Shown: in pieces, positions 18,211 to 27,825 of the stretch
Numbering within the stretch: the stretch's first letter is position 1
Layout of the letters: each line of letters starts with the position of its first letter
From: Candidatus Epulonipiscium sp.
GTDB taxonomy: Bacteria; Bacillota; Clostridia; Lachnospirales; Defluviitaleaceae
Length of the DNA stretch: 64,000 bases
Direction of reading: 5' to 3'
Assembly (NCBI GenBank): GCA_012518815.1
Contig: JAAYRK010000052.1
Span: forward strand, 47,206-111,205
Position numbers and translations under genes: made by a program
Notes under the pieces: generated by a model
Told to the model about the DNA's origin: nothing
Seen by the model: the letters and a program-made list of their open reading frames with translations, nothing else
The model's database searches: none

Positions 18211-18387
18211 ATGGCTGTACCAAAGGGGAAAGTATCAAAATCTAGAAGAGATAAAAGAAAAGCAAATTGGAAATTAACTGCTCCTAATTTAGTTAAATGT
18301 GAAAAATGTGGAGAATTAATGATGCCTCATAGAGTGTGCAAAACATGTGGAACATATAATAAAAGAGTAGTATTAGATGTAGAGTAA
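18211..18387 (+). CDS. rpmF: 50S ribosomal protein L32
   Basis: A 58-residue reading frame with an AAGGAGGTG site. It begins MAVPKGKVSKSRRDKRKANW and carries a four-cysteine zinc ribbon: CEKCGE, then CKTCG. This is the C+ form of L32. It is co-transcribed with the DUF177 gene and followed at once by a terminator. Confidence 0.97.
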   Translation: MAVPKGKVSKSRRDKRKANWKLTAPNLVKCEKCGELMMPHRVCKTCGTYNKRVVLDVE

Positions 18388-18395
18388 GATTAAAT

Positions 18396-18418
18396 AGACA
18401 GCATTTGCTGTCTTTTAT
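18396..18418 (+). terminator. Terminator after rpmF
   Basis: AGACAGC and GCTGTCT form a perfect 7-bp stem around ATTT, followed by TTTATT. Confidence 0.8.
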
Positions 18419-18479
18419 TCTATAAAAAATAATATTTTAATAATAGCCTATTATGTCCTTAGGCGGAATGGAGGATAAG

Positions 18480-19475
18480 ATGGCTGAAAAAATAATTATT
18501 GCTCTTGATGCAATGGGTGGGGATAATGCACCTTCTGAGATTGTAAAAGGAGCAGTAGCTGCTGCAAATGAGGATATCAAAATTATATTGGTTGGTGATG
18601 AAAATCAAATTAAGAATGAATTAAGCAAATATGATTATGATCCATCACAAATATCTATTCATCATGCTTCAGAAGTAATTAGCATGGAAGATTCCCCAGT
18701 TGCTGCAATAAGAAAAAAGAAGGATTCTTCAATGGTAGTAGGATTAAAGCTTCTAAAAGAAAAGGAAGTTGATACTTTTATATCAGCAGGAAGTACAGGT
18801 GCTTTGCTTGCAGGAGGAACTTTTTTAGTTGGTAGGGCAAAAGGAATTGAGCGGCCAGCTCTTGCACCCTTAATACCCAATAACAAGGGTTTTTCTCTAC
18901 TAATTGACTGTGGAGCCAATATGGATGCAAAACCTGCATATTTAGCCCAATTTGCCCAAATGGGTTCGATATATATGGAAAGTGTTATGGGCATTAAGTC
19001 CCCTAAGGTTGCTCTTGTTAATGTAGGCGCTGAAGCGGAAAAAGGGAATCAATTAACTAAGGAAGCTTTTTCTTTATTGGAAGAATTAGATATTAATTTT
19101 ATAGGAAATATTGAAGGAAGAGATATTCCTATGGGACTTGCAGATGTTATTGTCTGTGATGCATTTACAGGGAATGTCATCTTAAAACATACTGAAGGAT
19201 TAGGACTTGCTTTATTTAATATTATTAAAGAAGAGCTTATGAAAGATACGCTTTCCAAAATTGGTGCATTGCTTTCAAAATCTGCATATAAGCGGGTTAA
19301 AAGACGTTTTGATTATACTGAATATGGTGGGGCACCTATGCTTGGCTTACAAGGTTTAGTAGTAAAAGCTCATGGGAGCTCTAATGCAAAAGCTATAAAA
19401 AGTGCCATTGAACAGGCAGTTAAATTTAAAAAAGAAAAGATAGTAGAAAAAATAGAGGAAAAAATAAATCAATAG
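18480..19475 (+). CDS. plsX: Phosphate acyltransferase PlsX
   Basis: 331 residues from the ATG at 18480, which has ATGGAGG 5 bases upstream. An earlier in-frame ATG at 18453 would add nine residues not seen in the family. Motifs: IIIALDAMGGDNAPSE, FISAGSTGALLAG, and DAFTGNVILKHTEG. PlsX makes acyl phosphate from acyl-ACP, the substrate of PlsY, which is at 38875. The acyl carrier protein gene follows. No clear FapR-type operator is seen upstream. Confidence 0.96.
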   Translation: MAEKIIIALDAMGGDNAPSEIVKGAVAAANEDIKIILVGDENQIKNELSKYDYDPSQISIHHASEVISMEDSPVAAIRKKKDSSMVVGLKLLKEKEVDTFISAGSTGALLAGGTFLVGRAKGIERPALAPLIPNNKGFSLLIDCGANMDAKPAYLAQFAQMGSIYMESVMGIKSPKVALVNVGAEAEKGNQLTKEAFSLLEELDINFIGNIEGRDIPMGLADVIVCDAFTGNVILKHTEGLGLALFNIIKEELMKDTLSKIGALLSKSAYKRVKRRFDYTEYGGAPMLGLQGLVVKAHGSSNAKAIKSAIEQAVKFKKEKIVEKIEEKINQ

Positions 19476-19485
19476 CATTTTAATA

Positions 19486-19514
19486 TTGACGGTTATAAGA
19501 GTATATACTATTAT
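19486..19514 (+). promoter_or_regulatory. Promoter of acpP
   Basis: TTGACG (19486-19491), 17-base spacer, TATTAT (19509-19514). It lies 36 bases before the GTG start of acpP. Confidence 0.65.
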
Positions 19515-19549
19515 CAATGTATAATAAATTAATTAAATGAGGTGATAGG

Positions 19550-19786
19550 GTGGTTTTTGACAAAGTTAAAGAAATTATTGCTGAACAATTAAACATTTCT
19601 GAATCTGAAATTACAGAAGACACTTCATTTCAAGATGATATGGGTGCTGATTCATTGGATATATTTCAAATTATCATGGCATTAGAAGAAGAATTTGATA
19701 TAGAAATATCAAATGAAGATGCAGAAAAAATTACTACTGTAAAAGATGCTGTTGATTATATTCAAAACATTATATCTGCAGAATAA
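19550..19786 (+). CDS. acpP: Acyl carrier protein
   Basis: 78 residues, acidic, with the phosphopantetheine attachment motif GADSLD around Ser36-Ser38. The start codon is GTG with GAGGTGAT 3-8 bases upstream. It carries acyl chains in fatty acid synthesis and donates them to PlsX. The fab genes that surround acpP in many Firmicutes are not present here; the order is plsX-acpP-rnc-smc. Confidence 0.97.
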   Translation: MVFDKVKEIIAEQLNISESEITEDTSFQDDMGADSLDIFQIIMALEEEFDIEISNEDAEKITTVKDAVDYIQNIISAE

Positions 19787-19812
19787 AAGTCCTTATTAAG
19801 GACTTTTGTTTT
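19785..19812 (+). terminator. Terminator after acpP
   Basis: AAAAGTCCTT and AAGGACTTTT form a perfect 10-bp stem around ATT, followed by GTTTT. It starts within the acpP stop codon. Confidence 0.88.
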
Positions 19813-19904
19813 GTAATAAGGCATAAAAATTTATTTATAAGTAAAAATTTTTTAAGCTAAGGGTAGATATATTTTGTTATAATACTTATTTGAAGGTGAA
19901 ATGA

Positions 19905-20612
19905 ATGGAAAGAGATAATAAAGACCTTATTGCGGAATTTGAAAAAATTATAGATTATACTTTTAAGGAAAAGAAATGGATTTTAGAAGCCTTAACCCAT
20001 AGTTCATATTCTAATGAAAATAAAAAAAATAATATATCAGACAATGAAAGATTGGAGTTTCTTGGTGATGCAATCTTAGATTTAATTATAAGTGACTATC
20101 TTTTTAATTTATATCCTAATATGCCAGAAGGAGAACTAACCAAATTAAGATCTAGTATCGTATGTGAATTATCTTTAGCAGATGTAGCAAGAAAATATAA
20201 TTTTGGTAAGTATCTTTTTTTAGGAAAGGGAGAAGAATTGTCTGGTGGAAGAGACCGCACTTCTACATTAGCAGATGCTTTTGAAGCTGTTTTGGGAGCA
20301 ATATATATAGATGGTAAAATGGATAGTGCTATTAAATTTATAGAAAAAGTTTTGATGCCTTCAATAAAAGCAAAACAAGTATATAGAGATTATAAAACTA
20401 TCTTGCAAGAAGAAATACAAAAATCAAGTCTTATACCACTCAAATACAATATTATTTCGGAGACAGGACCAGATCATAATAAAGAATTTTTTGTTGAGGT
20501 AAAACATTCTAATATCACTCTTGGAAAGGGTAAAGGAAAAAGCAAAAAGGAAGCGGAACAAAATGCTGCATACAATGCGTTGAATGCATACAATGGATTG
20601 AATAAGAAATGA
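19905..20612 (+). CDS. rnc: Ribonuclease III
   Basis: 235 residues. The catalytic signature NERLEFLGDAILD lies near residues 46-58, with a second acidic site (DAFEAVLGAIY) near 124. The C-terminal double-stranded RNA binding domain occupies about 160-230, ending GKSKKEAEQNAAYNAL. It cleaves rRNA precursors and structured mRNAs. GAAGGTGA lies 5 bases before the start. smc follows after 32 bases, the classical rnc-smc-ftsY order. Confidence 0.97.
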   Translation: MERDNKDLIAEFEKIIDYTFKEKKWILEALTHSSYSNENKKNNISDNERLEFLGDAILDLIISDYLFNLYPNMPEGELTKLRSSIVCELSLADVARKYNFGKYLFLGKGEELSGGRDRTSTLADAFEAVLGAIYIDGKMDSAIKFIEKVLMPSIKAKQVYRDYKTILQEEIQKSSLIPLKYNIISETGPDHNKEFFVEVKHSNITLGKGKGKSKKEAEQNAAYNALNAYNGLNKK

Positions 20613-20644
20613 CTTTTATACTCGGATAAGAGGTGAATTAATTT

Positions 20645-23600
20645 ATGTACTTAAAGAGGTTGGAAATTCAAGGATTTAAATCTTTTGCCGATCCTTTGAA
20701 ATTGGACTTTAACAAAGAAATAACAGCAGTTGTTGGTCCAAATGGAAGTGGAAAAAGTAATATTGCTGATGCTCTTAGATGGGTATTGGGAGAACAAAGT
20801 CCTAAAACCCTTAGAGGAGCAAAGATGGAAGATGTTATTTTTTCAGGCACTCAAAATAGGAAACCCCTTGGTTTTGCAGAAGTATCTATTGTATTAGATA
20901 ATTCTGAAGGAAAAATTCCAATTTCCTTTGAGGAAGTTAGGATTACAAGAAGGGTATATCGTTCAGGAGAAAGTGAGTATTTTATCAATAAGACTTCTTG
21001 TCGTTTAAAAGACATACATCAACTTTTTATGGATACGGGTGTAGGAAAAGAAGGCTATTCTATAATAGGACAAGGTCAGATTGATAGAATACTCAGTACA
21101 AAGCCTGAAGATAGAAGATTTTTATTTGAAGAAGCAGTTGGTATCGTAAAGTATAAAATTAGAAAACTTGAAGCTGAGAAAAAATTAGAACAAGAAAAGC
21201 AAAATCTTATCCGGGTAGAAGATATTATTTCTGAATTAGAAAATCAATTAGAGCCTTTAGCTTACCAAGCAGAAAAAGCTAGCAACTATTTAGAAATAAA
21301 AGAAAAATTAAAGCAAATAGAATTAAATTTATTTATTTACGAAGCAGATAATCAAAAGAAAGAATTAGATTCCCTTGAAGAAATACTATTAAACAATCAA
21401 GAAGAACTATCGCGGCAAAAAGAAATTCAATTGAAACAAAAAGAAGATTACGATCTAATAAAAAAGGAATTAGAGAACATAGAAAATCAAATATTTGAAA
21501 GTCAAAATACTATTTCAGATATTAGGACTAGTATTGAAAAAACAGAAGGAAATAATAAAGTTTTAAGTCAGCAAATAGATCATTGCTTATTAGATATTAA
21601 TAGACTTAAAAATGAATCAATAAAACTGGATGCAAAAATTGAGGAAGTTAATAAAGAAAACAAGGAATTATCAGCTAAATTTAATGGTGTTTCCTTGGAA
21701 TTAAAAAGCAAGGAGAAATTATTAGAAGAAGAAGACAATAATTTTAACCAGCTTATTAATTTCTTGTTAAACGGAGAATCTGAAATAGAAAATTACAAGT
21801 CTGATATTATTGAAAAAATGAACGAGTCTTCTGAGTTAAAGACTCTTATTCAAAAGATAAATAGTGAAATCAACTATATTGAAGAAAGAAAAAAACAAAT
21901 ACTTTTAGAAAAAGCTAATATTGAAAGACAACATAAAGAACAAAAGGTTCATTTAGAAGCCTTAATTAAATTAGGAAAAGAATTGGAAGAAGAAAAAGAA
22001 AAATTAAATAAGGATGTTAATGAATTAATAAGGGTTAATAATGAACTAATAAATAATATTCATAATGAAACAACTACTCTTAACAATTTAAGAGAAGAAA
22101 TGCATAATACTAAGTCTAGAAGTGAAGTTTTGGAGTTAATGGAAAAAGAATACGAAGGTTTTAATAGAAGTGTAAAAAGTATAATGCTACTTAAAAAAGA
22201 TAAGCCTACGCAGTGGAAGGGAATTTGTGGTGTTGTTGCGGAGTTAATCCAAGTTCCTAAGGGCTATGAAAGAGCAATCGAGTTAGCTTTAGCTAGCAGT
22301 ATGCAAAATATTGTTACAGATACAGAAGAAGATGCCAGGGATGCTATTAATCATTTAAAGGTAAATAATTTAGGTAGGGCAACTTTTTTGCCTCTATCAG
22401 CAATAAAAGCTAAGACGTTGGGCAATGAAGAAGCTAAAATTTTAAAAGAAAGAGGAGTTTTAGGAATTGCTTCTTCGCTAGTTAATTATGATAGCCTGTA
22501 CAATAATGTAATTTCATATCTTTTAGGAAGAGTAATTATTGTAGAAAATCTTAATTATGCAATAAACATTGCAAAAAAATATCAGCATAAATATAAAATA
22601 GTGACTATTGATGGAGAAGTACTTAATCCTGGCGGAGCTATGACTGGGGGAAGTAGCCAGCAAAAAACTACAAGTATATTCTTAAGAACAAGAGAATTAC
22701 AAGAATTAAAAGAAAAACTTGTAAAAATGACAGATGATATTAATGCACAAGAAAAGAAAATATATGAATATGAAGAGAAGAAAAATAAAAATATACTAAA
22801 AATGGAAGACTTAAGAAATAAAATTCAAGAAATAGATATGAATTTAATATCAAATAAGCATGAGATAAATAAATGTCAAGAAGACCTTGAACAATTAAAG
22901 GATAAGGAAAAGCAGCTAAACTTAGAGGAAGAACAAATTAATCTCCAATATAGGGATAACTCTAACAACTTATCTGAAAAGCTTAAAGAAATGGATACTA
23001 TAGAAAATGAGATTAAAGAAATTCAATCTAAAATAGAAATGAATCAATCTAAATTAGAAAAAGAAAAAGAAGCAAAAGATATTTTAACTGAAAAGATAAC
23101 AAAATTAAAAATTGAAATTTCTTCCTTAGAGCAAAACAGAGATTATATTTTGGAAAATAAAAATCGCTTAAGCAGTGAAATTGAAAAACAAAAAGCAGAA
23201 AAGAGGCAAAAAGAAGAAGAAATTCAAGCTATTTATATGGAAAAAGAATTAAAAGAAAAAGAAGTTGAAGAAAATACTTCTGAGATAGAAAAGCTAAAGC
23301 AATCTTTAGTAGAAAACACTAATTTACAAGAAAACTATCAAGAAATTAAAAGAACTAAGATGGCTGCTTATAAATCCTATGAAGAAAACATTGATAAGAC
23401 TTCAAAAAATATAGAGTTATTACAAGCAGAAATAAATCGGTTAGAAAATAAGAAAACCAAATTAAAATTAGAAGAAGAGCTATTATATAATAAAATTTGG
23501 GAAGAGTATGAAGAAACTTATCGTTCTGCTTTAAAATATAAGACGGATGAATTTTCTATCTCCCAGATGAAAAAACTTTCATCTAAATATAGAAGCACTA

Positions 23601-24229
23601 TAAAGGATTTAGGTAATGTAAATATTGATGCTATTGAAGAATATAAAAAAGTAAAAGAACGCTACGATTTTCTATCTGCACAAAGAGAAGATATTATTTT
23701 AGCAGAGCAAAAGCTATTTGGCATTATTAAGGAACTTACTTCTTCAATGGAAAAGCAATTTATTGAAAACTTTGCCACTATATCTATAAACTTTAATCAA
23801 GTATTTACTGAGCTTTTTGGGGGCGGTAAAGCTTATTTAAAGCTTACTGATGAAGAAAATATTTTAGAATCAGGAATAGAAATTATAGCTCAGCCTCCAG
23901 GTAAAAAGCTACAAAATATGATGCTTCTATCTGGTGGTGAAAAAGCTTTAACAGCAATTGCTCTATTATTTTCCATATTAAAAATGAAACCTTCTCCATT
24001 TTGTGTTTTAGATGAAATAGAAGCTTCTTTGGATGATGCTAATGTATATAGATTTGCCAAATACCTAAAGAAGTTTGATAATAGTACGCAGTTTATTATT
24101 ATCACCCATAGAAAAGGAACTATGGAGGTAGCTGGTACTTTATATGGAGTTACTATGGAAGAACAGGGAATTTCAAAACTATTATCAGTTAAACTATCAG
24201 ACATAACAGACGACGAAGAAGCAAGTTAA
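20645..24229 (+). CDS. smc: Chromosome segregation protein SMC
   Basis: 1194 residues. Walker A GPNGSGKS is at 31-38. A long coiled coil runs to a hinge at about 520-665 (starting WKGICGVVAEL, ending GGAMTGGS). A second coiled coil follows, then the ABC signature LLSGGEKAL near 1095 and Walker B with CVLDEIEA near 1120. SMC dimers with ScpA and ScpB extrude DNA loops and organise the chromosome. The ribosome binding site is AAGAGGTG. ftsY follows after 13 bases, so the transcript continues. Confidence 0.98.
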   Translation: MYLKRLEIQGFKSFADPLKLDFNKEITAVVGPNGSGKSNIADALRWVLGEQSPKTLRGAKMEDVIFSGTQNRKPLGFAEVSIVLDNSEGKIPISFEEVRITRRVYRSGESEYFINKTSCRLKDIHQLFMDTGVGKEGYSIIGQGQIDRILSTKPEDRRFLFEEAVGIVKYKIRKLEAEKKLEQEKQNLIRVEDIISELENQLEPLAYQAEKASNYLEIKEKLKQIELNLFIYEADNQKKELDSLEEILLNNQEELSRQKEIQLKQKEDYDLIKKELENIENQIFESQNTISDIRTSIEKTEGNNKVLSQQIDHCLLDINRLKNESIKLDAKIEEVNKENKELSAKFNGVSLELKSKEKLLEEEDNNFNQLINFLLNGESEIENYKSDIIEKMNESSELKTLIQKINSEINYIEERKKQILLEKANIERQHKEQKVHLEALIKLGKELEEEKEKLNKDVNELIRVNNELINNIHNETTTLNNLREEMHNTKSRSEVLELMEKEYEGFNRSVKSIMLLKKDKPTQWKGICGVVAELIQVPKGYERAIELALASSMQNIVTDTEEDARDAINHLKVNNLGRATFLPLSAIKAKTLGNEEAKILKERGVLGIASSLVNYDSLYNNVISYLLGRVIIVENLNYAINIAKKYQHKYKIVTIDGEVLNPGGAMTGGSSQQKTTSIFLRTRELQELKEKLVKMTDDINAQEKKIYEYEEKKNKNILKMEDLRNKIQEIDMNLISNKHEINKCQEDLEQLKDKEKQLNLEEEQINLQYRDNSNNLSEKLKEMDTIENEIKEIQSKIEMNQSKLEKEKEAKDILTEKITKLKIEISSLEQNRDYILENKNRLSSEIEKQKAEKRQKEEEIQAIYMEKELKEKEVEENTSEIEKLKQSLVENTNLQENYQEIKRTKMAAYKSYEENIDKTSKNIELLQAEINRLENKKTKLKLEEELLYNKIWEEYEETYRSALKYKTDEFSISQMKKLSSKYRSTIKDLGNVNIDAIEEYKKVKERYDFLSAQREDIILAEQKLFGIIKELTSSMEKQFIENFATISINFNQVFTELFGGGKAYLKLTDEENILESGIEIIAQPPGKKLQNMMLLSGGEKALTAIALLFSILKMKPSPFCVLDEIEASLDDANVYRFAKYLKKFDNSTQFIIITHRKGTMEVAGTLYGVTMEEQGISKLLSVKLSDITDDEEAS

Positions 24230-24242
24230 AAGGAGTGAAAAA

Positions 24243-25400
24243 ATGAGCTTATTTAACAAATGGTTTAATAAAGATAAGGACAAGTTAAATCAAGAGGAAT
24301 TAACCCAAGAAGAATTAATGCAAGAAGAGTCTAATGTGGAACAAGAAGAACAAGAAGAAAGTGAAGAAGTAAAAGAACTACTAGAGTTAGAGTTCGAAGA
24401 ACAAGAACAAGTAGAAGAACAAGAAGAAACAGAAGAAGTAGAAGAAGTAGTAGAAGAAGAAAAAGCTCTTTCTTCTGAAAAAAATGGTTTTTTTTCAAAG
24501 CTAGTTAAAGGCCTAACTAAAACTAGAAACAATATAATGGATGGGATAGACAATGTCTTAAAGTCCTTTACTAAAATTGATGAAGAATTATATGAAGAAT
24601 TAGAAGAAGCTCTTATCATGGCAGATATAGGAGTAGATGCTACCCTAAAAATAATGGATGGTCTAAGAGAAAAGGTTAAAGAGAAAAAAATTACTGATCC
24701 CGCTGAACTTAAGAAATTATTGGTTGAAGAAATAACTGAAATTCTTAATAAGGGGAATCGCGAATTAAATATTAGTGAAGGACCTGCAGTTATTTTAGTT
24801 ATTGGAGTTAATGGAGTAGGTAAGACAACAACTATTGGGAAATTAGCTCATGTTATAAAAAAAGATAATAAGAAGGTATTGCTTGCAGCAGCTGATACCT
24901 TTAGGGCAGCAGCTATTGAGCAATTGGAAATATGGGGAAATAGAACTGGGGTAGATGTTATTCGTCATCAAGAAAATGCAGATCCTGGAGCAGTGATATT
25001 TGATGCAATACAAGCTGCAAAAGCTAGAAAAACAGATGTTTTGATTTGTGATACTGCAGGAAGACTTCATAATAAAAAGAATCTAATGGAAGAGCTTAGA
25101 AAAATATTTAAAATAATTAGCAGAGAATATCCAGAAGCAAGAAAAGAAGTATTGTTGGTTTTAGATGCAACAACAGGTCAAAATGCCCTTCAACAAGTTA
25201 AATTATTTAAAGAAGTAACAGATATTTCAGGAATAATACTCACCAAGCTTGATGGAACTGCAAAAGGTGGTATTATTATTGCAATCAATTCTGAAATGGA
25301 TATTCCTATAAAATATATTGGTGTAGGGGAAGGGATTGAAGATTTACGTCCCTTTAATCCAAAAGAATTTGCAGAGGCATTATTTGCCGATGAAGAATAA
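24243..25400 (+). CDS. ftsY: Signal recognition particle receptor FtsY
   Basis: 385 residues. The N-terminal 80 residues are extremely rich in Glu and Gln in short repeats (such as QEELTQEELMQEE), forming the acidic A region that meets the membrane. The NG GTPase domain follows, with GVNGVGKTTTIGKLA near 188, DTAGR, TKLDGTAKGG and the closing GVGEGIEDLRPF. FtsY docks Ffh-ribosome complexes at the SecYEG translocon. Its partner ffh is two genes downstream. Confidence 0.97.
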   Translation: MSLFNKWFNKDKDKLNQEELTQEELMQEESNVEQEEQEESEEVKELLELEFEEQEQVEEQEETEEVEEVVEEEKALSSEKNGFFSKLVKGLTKTRNNIMDGIDNVLKSFTKIDEELYEELEEALIMADIGVDATLKIMDGLREKVKEKKITDPAELKKLLVEEITEILNKGNRELNISEGPAVILVIGVNGVGKTTTIGKLAHVIKKDNKKVLLAAADTFRAAAIEQLEIWGNRTGVDVIRHQENADPGAVIFDAIQAAKARKTDVLICDTAGRLHNKKNLMEELRKIFKIISREYPEARKEVLLVLDATTGQNALQQVKLFKEVTDISGIILTKLDGTAKGGIIIAINSEMDIPIKYIGVGEGIEDLRPFNPKEFAEALFADEE

Positions 25401-25410
25401 AATATTTTTC

Positions 25411-25439
25411 TTGACAAATAGATAGCTTTACTATAAAAT
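25411..25439 (+). promoter_or_regulatory. Promoter of the ylxM-ffh operon
   Basis: Perfect TTGACA (25411-25416), 17-base spacer, TAAAAT (25434-25439). It lies directly after ftsY and gives ylxM-ffh-rpsP-khpA its own start. Confidence 0.85.
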
Positions 25440-25444
25440 ACACC

Positions 25445-25466
25445 TGTAAAGCATATAAGCTTTACA
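25445..25466 (+). promoter_or_regulatory. Hairpin in the ylxM leader
   Basis: TGTAAAGC and GCTTTACA pair perfectly around ATATAA. It starts 6 bases after the -10 box, so it sits at the transcript's 5' end or forms a palindromic operator over the start point. No T-run follows. Confidence 0.6.
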
Positions 25467-25487
25467 CATAAAAAATGTGGTGATATA

Positions 25488-25844
25488 ATGGAAAAACTAT
25501 TAGAAATCACACTACTTTATGATTTCTATGGAGAATTGCTCACCGACAGGCAAAAAAATATATTTGAGTTGTATTATCAAAATGATTTGTCCCTTGCTGA
25601 GATTGCTGATAATCTTAATATAAGCAGGCAAGGTGTTTATGATACATTAAAACGCTCAGAAAATATTTTATATGATTATGAAGATAAATTAAAACTTGTT
25701 GAACGTTTTGAAAAGAATAGATCCTATATTAAAGAAATAATCAATAAAATAAATGAAGCAGAAAAAAATATTGATGATATGGCTAAAGTGAATGAGTGTT
25801 TTGTTAAATTGAAATCTATTGCCAATAAACTAATAATTGAATGA
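25488..25844 (+). CDS. ylxM: YlxM/p13-like signal recognition particle-associated DNA-binding protein
   Basis: 118 residues. The N-terminal sigma-70 region 4-like helix-turn-helix shows LTDRQKNIFELYY, LSLAEIADNLNISRQGVYDTLKR. The C-terminal half is a charged helix. YlxM binds the signal recognition particle and influences Ffh function in some Firmicutes; its gene is almost always directly before ffh. The end overlaps the region upstream of the ffh start. GTGGTGAT lies upstream of the ATG. Confidence 0.94.
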   Translation: MEKLLEITLLYDFYGELLTDRQKNIFELYYQNDLSLAEIADNLNISRQGVYDTLKRSENILYDYEDKLKLVERFEKNRSYIKEIINKINEAEKNIDDMAKVNECFVKLKSIANKLIIE

Positions 25845-25860
25845 ATTGGAGGCTTGCCCT

Positions 25861-27195
25861 ATGGCTTTTGAAAGTTTATCTGACAAGCTTCAGGAAGTTT
25901 TTAAAAAATTAAAAGGTAAAGGCAGACTTACCGAAAAAGATGTTAATGAAGCCTTAAGAGAAGTTAAACTTGCTTTATTAGAAGCAGATGTCAATTTTAA
26001 AGTCGTAAAGTCATTTATTAATAAAATTAAAGAAAGAGCTGTTGGGCATGATGTTCTTGAGAGTCTTACTCCCGGTCAGCAAGTGATTAAGATAGTTAAT
26101 GAAGAATTAACTGAATTAATGGGGAGTACACAAAGCAAGTTAACTTTTTCAACTACTCCACCAACAATATATATGATGGTAGGTTTACAAGGTTCAGGTA
26201 AGACAACAACTTCTGGGAAACTGGCAGCTCAAATAAAAAAAATGGGTAAGAAGCCCTTACTAGTTGCTTGTGATGTTTACCGTCCTGCAGCAATTAAACA
26301 ACTGCAAGTCGTTGGTTCTAGAGTAGATGTACCAGTATTTTCAATGGGTGATGCAAATAATCCTGTAGATATTGCCAAAGCTGCTGTAGTACATGCTAAA
26401 AACAATAAACATGATGTAGTTATTATTGATACGGCAGGACGTCTTCACATAGATGAAGAACTTATGAATGAGTTGTATGAAATAAAAGAGATAGTTAAAC
26501 CCCAAGAAATTCTTTTAGTTGTAGATGCAATGACTGGTCAGGATGCAGTCAATGTTGCAGCAAGCTTTAATGAAAAACTTGGGATAGATGGAGTTGTTTT
26601 AACAAAGCTTGATGGAGATACTAGAGGTGGAGCTGCTTTATCTGTTAGGGCAGTAACACAAAAACCAATTAAATATGTTGGTTTAGGAGAAAAATTGGAG
26701 GATTTGCAACCCTTTTATCCTGATAGAATGGCTTCCCGTATTTTAGGAATGGGTGATGTACTATCCCTAATAGAAAAAGCCCAAGAAAGCTTTGATGAAA
26801 AGAAGGCCCAAGAATTAGAAAAGAAAATCAGAAAAATGGAATTTGATTTTGAAGATTTTTTAGAGCAAATGCAGCAAATTAAAAAAATGGGACCTATTAA
26901 TCAACTTCTTGGAATGATTCCAGGAATGAACATGCAAAAACTTGGGGATGTAGAAGTTAATGAAAAAGAACTTGCCCATGTAGAAGCTATTATTCAATCT
27001 ATGACCATAGAAGAACGCAGAAATCCTGATATTATAAACGCTTCTAGAAAAAGAAGAATTGCTGCTGGAAGTGGAAGAGATTTACAAGAAGTTAATAGAT
27101 TGATAAAACAATTCGAACAGATGAAAAAAATGATGAAACAATTAACTGGCATGGCTAAAGGTAAAAAAGGAAAATTCAAACTTCCTTTTATGTAA
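25861..27195 (+). CDS. ffh: Signal recognition particle protein Ffh
   Basis: 444 residues from the ATG at 25861 (MAFESLSDKLQ, TTGGAGG 8 bases upstream); the earlier in-frame ATG overlaps ylxM and lacks a site. Walker A GLQGSGKTTT is near 108-117, followed by DTAGR and TKLDGDTRGG. The C-terminal M domain (about 300-444) is methionine-rich with MGPINQLLGMIPGM, which binds 4.5S RNA and signal peptides. It directs membrane and exported proteins to FtsY and SecYEG. Confidence 0.98.
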   Translation: MAFESLSDKLQEVFKKLKGKGRLTEKDVNEALREVKLALLEADVNFKVVKSFINKIKERAVGHDVLESLTPGQQVIKIVNEELTELMGSTQSKLTFSTTPPTIYMMVGLQGSGKTTTSGKLAAQIKKMGKKPLLVACDVYRPAAIKQLQVVGSRVDVPVFSMGDANNPVDIAKAAVVHAKNNKHDVVIIDTAGRLHIDEELMNELYEIKEIVKPQEILLVVDAMTGQDAVNVAASFNEKLGIDGVVLTKLDGDTRGGAALSVRAVTQKPIKYVGLGEKLEDLQPFYPDRMASRILGMGDVLSLIEKAQESFDEKKAQELEKKIRKMEFDFEDFLEQMQQIKKMGPINQLLGMIPGMNMQKLGDVEVNEKELAHVEAIIQSMTIEERRNPDIINASRKRRIAAGSGRDLQEVNRLIKQFEQMKKMMKQLTGMAKGKKGKFKLPFM

Positions 27196-27235
27196 TATAT
27201 AAGCTTGATTCTTATTAAGGGGAGGTGAAAGAATA

Positions 27236-27481
27236 ATGGCTGTTAGAATTAGACTTAAAAGAATGGGTGCTAAAAAAGCTCCTTTCTATAGAATTGTTGT
27301 TGCAGACTCAAGAGCTCCTAGAGATGGGAAGTTCATTGAAGAAGTTGGATATTATGATCCTACAAAAGATCCTGTAGTAATTAAAGTGGATGAAGAAGCT
27401 GTTCAAAAATGGCTTAAAAATGGTGCACAACCTTCAGACACAGTAAGAGGGCTGTTAAAAAAAGCTAATGTACTTGAGTAG
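27236..27481 (+). CDS. rpsP: 30S ribosomal protein S16
   Basis: 81 residues, starting [31 protein letters not shown], which is the family signature. S16 binds 16S rRNA early in 30S assembly. A strong GGGGAGGTG site precedes the start. It is the usual partner downstream of ffh. Confidence 0.98.
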   Translation: MAVRIRLKRMGAKKAPFYRIVVADSRAPRDGKFIEEVGYYDPTKDPVVIKVDEEAVQKWLKNGAQPSDTVRGLLKKANVLE

Positions 27482-27501
27482 TACGAAATGGAGGTTTAGA
27501 T

Positions 27502-27732
27502 ATGAAAGAACTTGTTGAAATGATTGCAAAAGCTTTAGTGGATAATCCTGATGCAGTACAAGTAAATGAGTTGGAAGGAGAACGCTCCGTTATTTTAGAG
27601 CTTAAAGTAGCCCCTGAAGATATGGGGAAAGTTATTGGTAAACAAGGACGAATTGCAAAAGCAATTAGAACTGTTGTAAAGGCTGCTGCAATTCGTGAAA
27701 ATAAGCATGTTGTAGTTGAAATTTTACAATAA
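27502..27732 (+). CDS. khpA: KH-domain RNA-binding protein KhpA
   Basis: 76 residues with a KH fold. The GxxG loop appears in [13 protein letters not shown] (GKQG). KhpA pairs with KhpB in several Firmicutes, where it binds small RNAs and affects cell elongation. ATGGAGG lies upstream of the start. A terminator follows directly. Confidence 0.95.
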   Translation: MKELVEMIAKALVDNPDAVQVNELEGERSVILELKVAPEDMGKVIGKQGRIAKAIRTVVKAAAIRENKHVVVEILQ

Positions 27733-27736
27733 GATT

Positions 27737-27764
27737 AAGGTTAGGATTATTCCTAACCTTTTTT
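27737..27764 (+). terminator. Terminator after khpA
   Basis: AAGGTTAGGA and TCCTAACCTT form a perfect 10-bp stem around TTAT, followed by TTTT. It partly separates rpsP-khpA from rimM-trmD. Confidence 0.9.
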
Positions 27765-27825
27765 GTAGCATATTAAAACATAGGCCAATAGATACTTATA
27801 TTTGTTATTTTAAGGAGGAGTTCTA

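Noticed and set aside
24290..24619. Serine-rich 109-residue frame opposite the ftsY start
   Set aside because: It is the complement of the Glu-rich repeats of FtsY, with no start signal.
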